This document shows, piece by piece, positions 1 through 11,745 of a stretch of 64,000 nt of DNA (positions are counted from its first letter, which is position 1; every line of letters starts with the position of its first letter). The position numbers and the translations under genes were made by a program. The notes beneath the pieces are model-generated. The model ran no database searches. It worked only from the letters and a program-made list of their open reading frames with translations, and was not told the origin of the DNA. This DNA is from Baylisascaris procyonis (taxonomy: Eukaryota; Nematoda; Chromadorea; Rhabditida; Ascarididae), in the NCBI GenBank assembly GCA_037389465.1, contig JAZARR010000213.1:2279501-2343500 (forward strand). Direction: 5' to 3'.

Positions 1-227
1 GATAGGGAAAGTTATATCGTTTGAAATGTTATTTATTATAAACTTTTACGAGTTATTCAATTGAAAATATTAAGTAATAAAAAAATCTTTTAATTAACTC
101 ATTAACAAATAGTTATTTTAATTTATGATTCAATTGGAAATAATTTCAGTATATTTCAGAAATATTTATTAACATAAATTCAAAAAAAAAATTGTAATTC
201 ATGAAAAGTTTTTCCCGCATAACATAC

Positions 228-3166
228 CTCTAATAATTCGGCATTTCTCTGTGCAGCATAATGCAACGCATTGCGAAGTTTTGAATCCTGTTTTGATGCA
301 TCAGCACCAAAATGTACCAATATGCGTAACGCTTCTTTATTGTCGTTTTCGGCTGCTATTTGCAATGGGAAACGACCATCTAGCGACGCTTCATTTATAA
401 TACTCAAATATATCAATTAGTAAATTTATTTCAAAAAGGTTTTTTTCTTTAATTTTCAAAACATCCAACTGATATGTAGTGATAGCTTAGCTGATGAGGA
501 ACTCAAGCTGAAGGTAGGTCAAGAACTCAAGTCGAAGGTCAAGCTATTTAACTGAACTCACATCACTTTTGACTCTCTCTCTAAATTATGCTAACTTATG
601 CCGATTTTCAAGCTCACTTCTTCGGGCAGACTATAGACTTTTGATGTGACTATTCTTTTACACAGCCGTAAATCTAAACCTCAGCAGATTAGAGCAGTAT
701 TTCTTCTTAACCTCCCGTAATATAAGCAATTTTAAGGCTTTTACTATTACTCTACGAAAAAAGAACTGCAAAATAAAGCTTCTGTATAACCGTTCTTGCT
801 TCGACCTTTCTTCCCCTTCCTCTAGTTCATTAGTACGAAAAATAGGTGAGCACTCAAATCATCCTTTCTCATATCATCAATGATTAATAAAAAGTTGCAA
901 TAATTCTACAACCGATTCTAGCATTTGAATGCATATTAGTGGAGAAAATAAAACCCGTTTACAACGAGTCACAGACTCACATGTCAATAAGTAAAGAAAA
1001 CATACACAATGTTTAGCAAGCAAGACCCAGCCTATTTATAGCTTCGGCTCCGACTCCGAAGGCATAGGGAGGTCATAATCCACACGGAGGGAGATATCAT
1101 ATCAAGACCAAACAAATGTGAGCACACAACCTATTTCATAAATGTAGATCATCACTATCATTGAAATTACAAAACTTATTTGATCACAACAGATCGCTTG
1201 TTAACGTAGATCACTTGTTAACAAATTCTTTCAGCTAGACACATTACTGCCCACTCTTAGAATCCCTTCTAAAAGAGATCTAACTCATAATCGGAGTCAA
1301 ATATTTTGGAGCATTTTTTAACCATCCAAATTATAACATTATAAAATTATAAAGTATAATAAAATAAGTGGCAAAAAAAAGTACTAACGCTTGTGCATCT
1401 CCCGTTGAGCACATTCTTGTGATCGCAGCACCGAAATTACATGCACTCGCATGATGAATATCTTTGAAAGATTGCTCTTTTCCAATCGAAATACGCAAAC
1501 GTTCCATATTGGGAATAAATGCTCTTTCTGGACCTTTTTCTAAAAATAAAAATTTTTATTGACGGAAAAATTGTCGAATTCTGGAGAAAAAAATCTACTT
1601 TGCATATGCAAATGTATTTTTTTATATGCAAATTACTAATAAACAGTTATATTATGAAAGTGTAATTTATATCAGCAAACAATATTGAAAGAATCAGTGA
1701 AAATATTTTCGAAATTTTTATTGGTATTTAACTGCAATATTACAATTCTTTGTAATTATTATTACTCTTTCAGGATTATATAAATAATAATAAACGAATA
1801 TCTGCATTTGATAGCAACAATTAAGAAAGTTTTCTTATATCTACAATAACTGAATCAAATAACATCGATCAATATATGCCATAGTTCATTGGCAATAATT
1901 TTCATCATAAATCAAGCATCTTAGAATTTAAAATGTACAAATTTTTTTAAACTTCCCCTCCCCAACTCCCTTATTAGCTTCAAAATAAACTAAGTTAGTC
2001 CAGCTGCCAGCAAATAATCAATCCAGCTGTCAGCAAATAATCACTGGGAATGGTGAGGAATACGTTTCAAAAATTCAGTGGAAATTAAACTGCAAGAAAA
2101 CATCGGAAAGCGAAAGAAAATTTCATGAAGAAATAAATATAGGATGGAACTTGTAATTTGAATTAGTAAATTTCAAGCCAAATATTATAACACATTATAA
2201 CACATGTTATCGCTTCTTATAACACATGTTATAACACATATAATATATAACACATCGTATCCGGCCAGCAGTGTTATCGCTTTGAATTTAATTCATTGTG
2301 AGATCGACGATCCGACAATAACCTATCTGCCTCTCTTAGTAAAGCAAAAATGAATAGCAAATTTTGCAAAAATTGGGGAAATAGGAAAGAAGCGGCACCT
2401 AGCTAAGTCACAAAAGCTCCGGTATTGAAGAGAGGCATTCAACGTCTTGCCTTGCCTACTGTGCGATCGGTTGTGAAGCTCCGACCGCAATTGTTGGCTC
2501 CGCTCAGCCGAGCCACCCCGCCCAGTAGCCTTATCGGGACAAGGGAGGAGGAATAAGTCTCGACAGTCATGGGAGGAACGACGGTGAATCGGTTCGTCAA
2601 TATCCGATCGGCAGGAGACGAGTCTAAGCAGAGGCCGACCTAAAGACCACAGCAGCCAAATGGGTCAGAGAGGTATTGGCTCAGAGCAGGTGGAAGCGAT
2701 ATGAAGAGACATTTATTCGTAATGAATACTCCGTTCATTGAAATAAATAAATAAATAAAGTTGAAGAGAGAAAGGTGAAGTGATATCCACATATAACTTG
2801 AATTCACAATAAATAAAACAAAAAATGAATGAGTTAATCAACATACCAAGTGCATTGATAAGCTTAGTAAGGTTAGATAATGCGAGTCGCATAGAATCTG
2901 CATCAGATTTAACGTTCGATCGAAATATAAGCAATGATCGAGGCACATAAACAACGAAGAATGTAGGCTTACTGCTACGTTCCGAATACAGCGAAAATAG
3001 CATCGATTCATCACACTTCTCTAATGAGTTTAGCTTACTTGCACTTACCTTTTCCACCTAAATAGAAGAAATTTTTCAATGAAAAAAAAAACATTGGGAA
3101 ATTTTTCAAAAATTAGAGAAAAAATATATTCGAAAAATTCTCTACATAATGAAGTGGTAGCCGACG

Positions 3167-3234
<68 letters not shown>

Positions 3235-3236
3235 GT

Positions 3237-3267
<31 letters not shown>

Positions 3268-3406
3268 TTTCCATGCGCCTTTCCGGTTGCTGAACATAGA
3301 ATTTCATCCCCACTTCAAAGACGGAGCCATAGCTGTATAGCTGTAAAAGCTGTAAAAAAGCTGTAATATAAGCAACATTATAATATAGCTGTAAAAAATT
3401 AAAAGG

Positions 3407-3446
<40 letters not shown>

Positions 3447-3480
3447 CCTTTTAATTTTTTACAGCTATATTATAATGTTG

Positions 3481-3559
<79 letters not shown>

Positions 3560-3590
3560 TAATTTTTTACAGCTATATTATAATGTTGCT

Positions 3591-3684
<94 letters not shown>

Positions 3685-3709
3685 ACATTATAATATAGCT
3701 AAAAAATTA

Positions 3710-3791
<82 letters not shown>

Positions 3792-4164
3792 CCTTTTAAT
3801 TTTTTACAGCTATATTATAATGTTGCTTATATTACAGCTTTTTTTACAGCTTTTACAGCTATACAGCTATGGCTCCGTCTTTGAAGTGGGGATGAAATTC
3901 TATGTTCAGCAACCGGAAAGGCGCATGGAAAATGCGCATTTTTGAGCAGAAAATGCGCATTTTTCAATATTGGAAAATAAATAAAATAAAAAACAGAACC
4001 TTGACGAATCGATATTCTAAAATACACAAAATAACGAATAATAAAATACGCACCTTAAATGGTGGTGAAGTAACTGCTTGTGCCACTCTACTATATGCAT
4101 CCACAACAACTTGATAATTTTCTTGAGTGGCATAATTTGCGACATTACGAATTAAATTAAGCAT
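228..4164 (-). CDS. Group VI calcium-independent phospholipase A2 (PLA2G6-like), N-terminal part, exons 1-4; continues past the left edge
   Basis: The family hydrolyses the sn-2 acyl chain of phospholipids without calcium. Exons on the minus strand: 4164-4054, 3057-2847, 1539-1389 and 402-228. All junctions are GT-AG and phases join (0, 1, 2, then 0 at the last donor), giving 216 codons. Residues 24-43 resemble the start of vertebrate PLA2G6, where a V-x-x-PF-(R/K)-V motif follows the first helix; here it reads [12 protein letters not shown]. Residues 166-216 form two ankyrin repeats ([20 protein letters not shown], then [16 protein letters not shown]). Further ankyrin repeats and the GxSxG patatin-type lipase domain would lie to the left of base 1, so catalytic residues cannot be checked. 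The start is the ATG at 4162-4164. Bases 1-227 are intron. Family assignment rests on remembered homology; the exon model is directly visible. Confidence 0.8.
990..1223 (-). repeat. LTR-like dispersed repeat, copy 1
   Basis: About 230 bp, read on the minus strand, match the plus-strand segment at 40898-41130. Shared landmarks are a TG start followed by two near-copies of a GTGATCT/GCGATCT phrase, then TCTTGATATGATATCTCCCT, then CGGAGTCGGAGCCGAAGC directly before a TATAAATAGG box. A TG end plus an internal TATA box suits a solo LTR of a retrotransposon. The far end is not defined and no target-site duplication was found, so the class is inferred. Confidence 0.5.
1999..2043 (+). repeat. Direct repeat of 22 bp
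   Basis: Two adjacent copies, differing at one base, of a unit containing CCAGCTG(C/T)CAGCAAATAA, one base apart. They lie in iPLA2 intron 2. No function is evident. Confidence 0.7.
2467..2759 (+). mobile_element. Non-LTR (LINE-like) retrotransposon 3' end, copy 1
   Basis: This GC-richer block ends in (AAAT)n at about 2740-2759. Its last reading frame ends with [15 protein letters not shown] and a TGA just before the tail, after a TAAKW(V/T)R stretch, the arrangement usual at the C-terminus of LINE reverse transcriptases. A second copy lies inverted at 20451-20762 and encodes the same terminal peptide. The upstream part of the frame is broken by frameshifts and a deletion. It is 5'-truncated and dead. 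It lies in iPLA2 intron 2, antisense to the gene. The LINE clade cannot be assigned from this fragment. Confidence 0.6.
3266..3933. repeat. Nested palindrome with (AT)n spacers
   Basis: Outer arms of about 145 bp (3266-3411 and 3789-3933) are reverse complements and differ visibly by only one base in an A-run. Inside, a ~42-bp module that includes GCAACATTATAATATAGCTG occurs five times: forward at about 3371-3407, reverse at 3445-3485, reverse at 3555-3595, forward at 3680-3716 and reverse at 3790-3830. Long (AT)n runs separate the modules (3412-3444, 3484-3554, 3595-3676, 3716-3789). More (AT)n lies just outside at 3169-3264. The array sits inside iPLA2 intron 1. It may be a foldback-type element or a locally formed inverted duplication; an assembly artefact is possible. 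Confidence 0.85.
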
Positions 4165-4192
4165 AACGATTATCGCCAATCAAAGATCGCAT
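4157..4192 (-). promoter_or_regulatory. Overlapping upstream ORF in the iPLA2 leader
   Basis: The iPLA2 5' leader begins just after a TATTTTCAG acceptor-like site (AG at 4202-4203), 37 nt upstream of the main ATG. An upstream ATG at 4190-4192 opens an 11-codon frame that ends in TAA at 4157-4159. It therefore overlaps the main ATG (4162-4164) in another frame. If the mRNA starts at the acceptor, ribosomes would meet this ATG first, which could lower translation. The overlap is visible; the regulatory effect is inference. Confidence 0.45.
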
Positions 4193-4335
4193 ATATGTTC
4201 TCTGAAAATAATATTCAATATTTATATGACGTCATTTGATATATACGAATGAGCAATTGCCAAAGAAATTTGTTTATGGGACCATAATGGAAAATATAAA
4301 ATTTGTTCAACATCTAGGCGCCACTTGGAAAACGA

Positions 4336-4448
4336 CAAGAAGGAAAGCAAAGGGGAGAGGGGAAGCGAGGAAGAGGAGGGCAAAAGGAGTGAAGGAGGGA
4401 GGGAGAGGAGGACAGGAAGAGGGAGGGAGAGAGGTAGACGAGAGAAGG
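4336..4448 (+). repeat. Polypurine tract upstream of iPLA2
   Basis: About 110 bases are almost all A and G on the plus strand, with many GGG and GGAGG runs. The tract begins about 170 bp upstream of the iPLA2 ATG. Such tracts can form triplex or G-quadruplex structures and often lie near promoters; that role is inference. Confidence 0.7.
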
Positions 4449-6209
4449 AGCAATTTAATTGGCGAGAGACATGACCGTTCCGATATCAAACAAAACGGAG
4501 AGTAACAGATTCCAATTAGTAAAATTAACGAAGGGTATATCATCATATATGCAGACAAAATGAACCCAAAAATAAACACCAAACATACAAAAAGATCGAC
4601 TCTCGAACGTGATCACCTCGTTTTGCTTTCGAATTTGACAACCGAAAAATAACGCAACAATCGGTCGATGCCAAAATTGTCTGCATCTTTCAGGCGTCGG
4701 AAAGTTAAGAACTATACGAATAATTCCTACCTAGCTAGGAAATCAATAGCAAAACTATTCGATAACTAAGATTTGAAGCATTTTTCGATTATATTTAATT
4801 CAACGCAAATATCGTTGCAATATTCGACCAGTCATCGTTTACCCTTCGCGGATGAGGCTGCTAAATTCGACCTCTCTCACCTTCATCATTAGATTTCCTA
4901 ACCATCTCCCAACCCTTTCATTTGTTACACCATTAACCACGATGATCGAATTCAACAACTCACTATATCAAATCGTTGAATTCTTTAAAAATTTATTCAA
5001 AAATATAAAATCGATTTAAACAGCCAACATAAATTTTCAAATTGAACATACTAGAAAGCGTATATTAAAAATATACTCTCATCCGCTGGAGCAAAAAAAA
5101 AAGAACTTCCAATCAAAAAAAAGAGTTGTTAAAATAAAATAAAAATAAAAGTATTTAATTGCGAAGAAATTAACGCAATTTTGAAAATCGAATGCAAAAT
5201 TGCACATAATATATTTATTCAAATTAACAATATTTTACAATCTTTCAATTAAAATATCTCCCAAATTACATAAACAACTTTATGACGTCATCTCATATCC
5301 CGATCTGAGACAATCCATAATCGGATATGATAGAAAAATAGGAAAAAAAGGAAATAAAACAAGAAAGAGAAAAAAAAACTATCACAAAAGAACCCATCAT
5401 AAAATTATAAAAAAAAGAAAGAAATAACACAAATAAAAAATTATCATAAATATCTCTGCAAAAAAGATTGAAAAAAAGCCGCATATTATAAAAATAGAAA
5501 CTCTGTAATGTACAGCTTCCAATCGAATAAAAGCCCTTGGTATTCTATTCAAGCGAGTACGGTGTTAGCTATAGAAAGTGTATTTAAGTATGCTTAAAAT
5601 AAATTATCGTTGAAACAAATCGGAAATTATATATTAGAGTTTCACTGAACAATTTCTCTCCCACTATTCCTGAATTGATTGTGCTTATTTACATAAACTA
5701 TTTAATGTGTAAGTGGAAATTATAAAGTAAAGTTGAAACGATGACAGGTAAGAACGATCTGATGCACGTAAAAAAAAAACAACATAGACAATCGGTTTAT
5801 CATGTAATGCTTTAGCTGAAAATAAGGTAAAGGGGTTTTAGCTTTACAAAACCGCAATACGGATCCCTTGGGAAACGACGATCGAACCCTTTGTTCAGCC
5901 AAGCCTTTCTTCCCTTCCCTCCTTCTTGTAGTGCCAACAAGGAAAATGAATTTCTAAACCTCTTTCAATATTTCAAATTTTTCCATTTTTTTGTTCACCT
6001 ATCATTTCTAAATGAAATATGCGTATATTAAAAAAGCAAAAAAAAAGGGAGATTATCGCAATACCATCCAAAAATAGAAAAAACAAGTAAATATGTTATA
6101 AAGTGTATAGCAATGAAATCATGCGTATAAATCGATCGATATTCGTAATATTTGTGAAGAGATTGTTTTGAATTGAAATATCCCAAAAGAATCGTTGAAA
6201 TAGTTGACT
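4449..6209. other. Intergenic spacer between FAM114A and iPLA2
   Basis: Same-strand spacer from the FAM114A stop to the iPLA2 upstream region. It is AT-rich with several A-runs. Short open frames exist but none has coding character. No clear AATAAA was seen shortly after the FAM114A stop. Confidence 0.6.
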
Positions 6210-6411
6210 TCATCTGGCAACCAATAGTGGCCGCAATAGACGCACCGATTGCTGAACGTAGACAAATGCATCGTTGGCCGCTAAGAATATCGTTGTCACG
6301 AGTTCTTCTATCTGCAAATTGCTTAAGATTCCACTTCCAATTTATCCACTGATATATAAATATAAATACAAATAAAACTATAAATATACATATAAATAAA
6401 TAAATAAATAA

Positions 6412-6455
<44 letters not shown>

Positions 6456-7812
6456 TGAAAAGAAAAAAATCTCTGCAGTTCGTTAGATGGAAACACATTG
6501 CATATATACCCGGATGCAAATCAACCACCCGATGCGACTGTTTATTAATAAATAAGACTATACAGACCCCACACAGTGTACAACGAATCTCAAGAATGGG
6601 ATCAAAGAAGCCTCTAGCTGAAGGAAAGTCCCACCTTTCCCTTCTCTGTCCTCTTCTTTACAAGTAATTCATAAAGAACGAACATTATCGTTGCATTCGT
6701 TGAGTGAATTCAAGTGATTTGCATATTCATTGCTAAAGAATGAGAGTCGACGTCCAATGAGTGAGAGTAGATCCGAAAGTGGTCTTTCTGAAGGCCTTCT
6801 TACACCGATCAACATCACTTGCCCAAGTTTGTGCATTGTTTGAACACTATTTGCTGTCAATTCGGCTATCACCTCTAAAAAGACTTTTCAATAATTTTTA
6901 CAGTCACAATTGCGGTTATCAAGAAGCACTTCTAGAAAACTTTTATTCCGAAAATCCACACTATATCTAACGATGTGCTAGACTTGACGAACAGCTTAGT
7001 GAAATTTATTCCGATTCCTTTGATCTATCCTTAGAATCTCTAGGTGCTTCGAAGTCCACAAAATTTGGATGTCCTAAGCTCTAGAAAATCTTAAGAACCC
7101 AAAGAATCCCAGAACTTAAACCCCTTTAAGAAAACTCAAGCAAACTTAATTGTTAAAATTATGCCAACCTGTATCCATACAAAAAAAAACACACTAGAAA
7201 AAAAGCATTTCCAAAACCACAACATACCAAGAAAATCGGTAAATGCGATTCGAGCATCCATTGATGGCATTTGACATTTCTGTCGACATCTCTTTTCACA
7301 TTCACTCAAATGTGCTCCCTAAAAATAAACTATTAAATGACCAAATATTGAACAATATTATTATTTTTTTTTTTACATATATAAAATATTCAAATTAATT
7401 CTATTTGGACCCGTAAAATCTGCCAAATTTTATAATATCGTTTGATCGGAAACGATTACAAACTTATACGTAAATAAAAATAGGCACTAAATCGGAATAA
7501 AGAAAATCATTAAAAAATTATTCAAATGAATTAAGTTTATTTGAGGTGCTAAGTAACTTGCCATAAACAGTATAGGTTCATTATACTGTTTCTCAAAAAA
7601 TGCATTCTCTAAGCTATGGCGATAAATCAAATCCAACGTCATGCCGACATAAAATTATTTATATACGTAGAAAAGATCTCCAGACTACATGCAAAATCTT
7701 TCAATGAAATGCCCTATACCCCCCTCCTCCATCACCTCTCTGAATGAGTCAAGGGATATAAAGATTTAATTTTCTATTATCAAATATATGCATTATTATC
7801 AAATCTATTTTC

Positions 7813-7856
<44 letters not shown>

Positions 7857-10800
7857 ATAATAATCAAAGCTAGCCGTAACTGACATTATAAGGGAGACCA
7901 ATTTCCGCCAGTATTCGATTCAACTCGGCAGCGAAATCCTCGTCCTCGTATGAATCTACCATTCCTTCACTTAATGCCTCCTTCAATACTGAATGCATTT
8001 CGCTGAAATATACAACAACATCATTAATGCAGAAATCAATGCAAAAATAACCACTTACAAGAACAACACCATGAGAGATGTTGACATCTCATTTAAATGG
8101 TGATTATACAACAATCAGCGATTAAGATGAAGAAGTTATTGACAGCCGCAGAAAAAAAAAATTAAATAAACACTAAATAGTTGGAGAATTGCTCGGATAT
8201 CGGCACCCTCTTAAGCATACATTTCAATAAAAGTAATTAATTAGTAATATTCGAAGAAAATCGACAATTTCTTCTCATGTAAATCCTTTCATATCCGTTC
8301 AAAAAAAAAAAAAAAAAAAGAAAAGACGAACCGTTTTTGTTCAGCAGATAATCGCTTCAGGAAGTTTTCAGATAACATTTCGAGTCCTTCCAAATGAACA
8401 AATCCACCATGCTTCTCAAAAAGATCGATATAATTTGCTTCTCGATTTGTTTGCAATGATGACCCATCTGATGGATCTAAACTCTTCTCCAGTCGACAAG
8501 AATCGCGTAACTCTTTGAGTACATTCGATAAATTTTCACCTTCATCTTGTTCGAAAATAAAACGTCGCCTTGCCGAACCCTTTAAAAGCAACATTCATCT
8601 CTCTTATTGCCTCGTCAATCGATGAAGCTCGGTGGCTTTCTGGTAGAATCCCTGCTTATTATATAAAGGTTTCAAGTTCGATCCTATCATCGACCTGATT
8701 TTCGATAGAAAAAGTCGATAGTAATGAAATATTATAAGTCTCCATCTACATGAATCCCTCATCGACAAAGAATTGTCGCTTCTGCTAAACGACGATGTAA
8801 ACTTTAAATGTTGAATAGTGATCGGTAAAGTGGGAAATCAACGGATCTGCTCGAAACTGCTACAATAATTCGAAATGCTATGAATTACCACATTTGAGCA
8901 CTCAATAAATCTACATATTCTATTTCACTTATATTGCGATCACTGCAGAATAAAAATCAGATGGGAATCTTCCCCTTCCTGCCAGGCCTATATAGAAGGG
9001 GAACGATGAGTCTTCTCGTCACCTCATGGTTATAAATAAACCTCTCATAACTGAAGCCCTAGGCTTTAGTCAGCGAAAGGTTAAAATCTGAAAATCATAC
9101 CTCCTTCCGAACAGTAAGCTTTTCGAATGTCTTCTTCCCTAATGACTCCAGTACATCCAGCGATCCTGTGACAATATTACTTCCAACGCCCGTAATAAAA
9201 CCTCCAAATAGACTCTGACCAATATTTGATCCTTCCGATGCCTAAAAAATAAGCCCTCCACATGTGAAGTTCACTCTAAGTCCATGTGAAAGCATGGACA
9301 ACTGAAGGATAAAAGTTATGTTGTTCACCGTCGGATTTCATCAGAATCAAACTTGAAACATTTTATCTTACAGTGAAGACAGAAAAGGATCGTATTAATG
9401 AAGCAACGAAAAGATTTAATATTCTAGAGGCACAATCAGATGGAGGGAAGTAATGAAAATTATGGGCGTCTTAGTGGCTGCACGGAAATAGTTTTTCCTT
9501 TATTCCATCCAAAATTAGACTTGATGAAAAGCATAGCATCATGAAAGAGACTTTAAATACCTGTTTTTCTTCGATATTCTCTGATTTTTGCTCACACCTT
9601 TCGGCTTGCTGTTTGGCTATTTCTTCGGGTGATGGAAGACCAAGACTTGATTCGACAACACTTGAGATACCTTCACCTAAATCTTTTCATTAAAAAAAAA
9701 AATCATTCGCTAACAGGAATTAATGAATGAATCGGATTTGATGCTATAAATTGAGCCGCCAAAACGAAAAAAAACCTAAGCATATAGGAATAAACTTTTC
9801 TCTAGATAACGATTTCAGGCAATCAGAAACGAGGAAAATAGCACAGCATCAACGTCAATCAAAAATTCACAAGAATCTTCCTCGCAGAAAAATGCTTCAA
9901 CTGAAAATAGGCTCCCATCCTTGCATCCATCTACGCTGCAAAAGCTAGTTCTTCGGCCGTGTAAAAGCACGGTAAGCCCTATTTGCTCAATAGCTCCTTA
10001 GTAGTAATTCCAGGACGATCGGGACCTCAATATACGATCTACTATTTTCTAAACTTCTCTATATGTTATTTCACGATCAGCAAATTAGCAAATTAAAAAA
10101 AAACAACTAACCAACAGCAGCAACTGCACCAGAAATATCAGTCCATGACCACAACGATGTTTTCGGCGGTTCGTCTCTGCTCTTTATTTGCTCATTATTC
10201 TAAAACAATATAAAATAGATTACCTGTGAAATTCCACTGCGCTAATTCAAATCAAACAATATCGGAAAACAATCGTAATTTTCTACAATAGAAATATCCC
10301 TGGGAAGCAAAAATTTGGGTAAAATTTTATCATTTGCAAATACCTTTGCAATGATCGAACAATGACTCTGACTATGGTGGAAAGCATTTACCAAATGTGA
10401 TGGGTAATATTTACCAAATCTGACGGGTAATAATATGAAAGTAAACAAACCTGTTTTAATTCAGCGCATTCATCCACATCATTTGATTTGATGGTCGATG
10501 TTGGTGATTTCCCATCATCTAATAGTGATTGCTCATCACGTTCAGAATCTAAAACGTCCCATTTTTCCCAACCAGATGTTGCATCTTCTTCACTATGAAC
10601 GAATTCATTTTCATCATCCCATTCATTCCATCCATCACTTTTATTCGATTTTATATCAGATTTTCCACCCGAATCTGAATCTTTATCTTTCATTTCTTCA
10701 TCGTTATCATCTCGTTGCAAATCCTCTCGATTAGTCATCTCGAATCCACTATTATCACCACTAATTTTTGCATTTGCGCTTAACACTTCAGCAACTTTCG

Positions 10801-11068
10801 TATAGTTATCGTCGATTTCTGAAGTACTCAATTCTCGTACTTTTAATGCGCTAAACGATTCAATAGCGTTAGCGGTATTTGTAATAGCACAAGTTTTTGT
10901 GGTATTTGCCTTATCGGCATATTGAGGTCTTTGAAAAGATGCATATGTAGTCGATGATTCAGCAATAATCTTATCGTCTGATCGATTATTATTCGATTTG
11001 ATTTCTCGTTCATCGAAATATTCTCCTTCAGAAGCGCTATGAAATGAATCCGAATCAGATTCCGACAT
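6210..11068 (-). CDS. FAM114A (NOXP20) family protein, complete, 570 aa in nine exons
   Basis: Family members in other animals are cytoplasmic and linked to Golgi/Rab2 trafficking (recalled, not shown here). Exons (minus): 11068-10451, 10199-10112, 9676-9561, 9241-9101, 8579-8332, 8002-7885, 7318-7228, 6874-6684, 6311-6210. All phases agree and the length fits human FAM114A1/A2 (about 560/505 aa). Residues 1-206 are acidic and Ser-rich with WNEWDDENE-type patches. Family marks follow in order: LGLPSPEEIAKQQ (about 246-258), SLDVLESLGKKTFEKL (about 301-316), HLEGLEMLSENFLKRL (about 382-397), VIAELTANSVQTMHKL (about 475-490), and a final helix LVTTIFLAANDAFVYVQQSV. The start is the ATG at 11066-11068, 24 nt after a TTATTTAG acceptor-like site. 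Donors of exons 5, 6 and 8 are weak (GTTCGT, GTCAGT, GTTCGT), so those edges are less certain. Confidence 0.88.
6391..6453. repeat. (AAAT)n followed by (AT)n microsatellite
   Basis: Compound microsatellite in the last intron of FAM114A: (AAAT)n at 6391-6416 running into (AT)n to 6453. Confidence 0.9.
7815..7853. repeat. (AT)n microsatellite
   Basis: Uninterrupted AT dinucleotide run in FAM114A intron 6, starting about 30 bp after the exon 6 donor. Confidence 0.9.
8624..8696 (+). other. Degenerate tRNA-like sequence
   Basis: A-box-like GGTGGCTTTCTGGTAGAATC (8631-8650) and B-box-like AGTTCGATCC (about 8675-8684) stand at tRNA spacing. Acceptor and T stems do not pair well and the anticodon arm is not clean, so this is a tRNA pseudogene or a tRNA-derived repeat head. 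It lies in FAM114A intron 4, antisense to the gene. Confidence 0.35.
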
Positions 11069-11419
11069 TTATTGACGATCGATATCTGCCTAAATAATTT
11101 CTGACTATATTTTCAGATCACTGATTAAAAATATTCAACAAAATTTTAAAAACACCAATTATTTTCGTATAATTTTTTTAAAGTATTCGTCGCTTAAATT
11201 CGCTGTTTTGGAAAAAAAAGTTTTAGGAACTTACGATTGTTTGAATTGTAATCAATGATGAATTTATAAAGAAATATAAAATAATAATAATAATAATTAT
11301 AATTATAATAAAATATAATTTTACTAGAGGGAAGAATTCAGCAAAACGTTACTATCTAATGGTGATAAGATATTTTACTGCAATCTTTGCTATCTATCTA
11401 TACTCAAATGTAGATTTAT

Positions 11420-11745
11420 GCAAACTATCGGGTATTTAGCCCAAAGTATTCAATAATTTATGCAAATTTATGCAAATCACTAGGTATTTCGTCCAAAATA
11501 TCTGATAATTTATGCAAATTTATGCAAATCACTAGGTATTTCGTCCAAAATATCTGATAATTTATGCAAATTTATGCAAATCACTAGGTATTTCGTCCAA
11601 AATATCTGATAATTTATGCAAATTTATGCAAATCACTAGGTATTTCGTCCAAAATATCTGATAATTTATGCAAATCACTAGATATTTCGTCCAAAATATC
11701 TGATAATTTATGCAAATTTATGCAAATTATCGGGTATTTTCGGCT
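11420..11745. repeat. 52-bp minisatellite rich in ATGCAAAT octamers
   Basis: About six to seven units, beginning ACTAGGTATTTCGTCCAAAA, start at 11479, 11531, 11583, 11635 and 11677, with diverged edge units on both sides. The period is 52 bp; one unit (11635) lost 10 bp, giving a 42-bp step. Most units carry two copies of ATGCAAAT, the consensus octamer of POU-domain factors. The array lies about 350 bp upstream of the FAM114A ATG. Confidence 0.9.

Noticed and set aside
3079..3678. Open frames encoding long Tyr-Ile repeats
   Set aside because: They are translations of (AT)n microsatellites inside the palindrome.
5860..5900. Possible tRNA B box on the minus strand (GGTTCGATC)
   Set aside because: No A box at a workable distance and no cloverleaf pairing.
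6028..6528. 166-codon minus-strand open frame
   Set aside because: It overlaps the last FAM114A exon in another frame and translates an (AT)n/(AAAT)n microsatellite as repeated Tyr-Ile.
11420..11745. CRISPR-like array of regular repeats
   Set aside because: The repeats are contiguous with no unique spacers and lie in eukaryotic DNA; this is a minisatellite.
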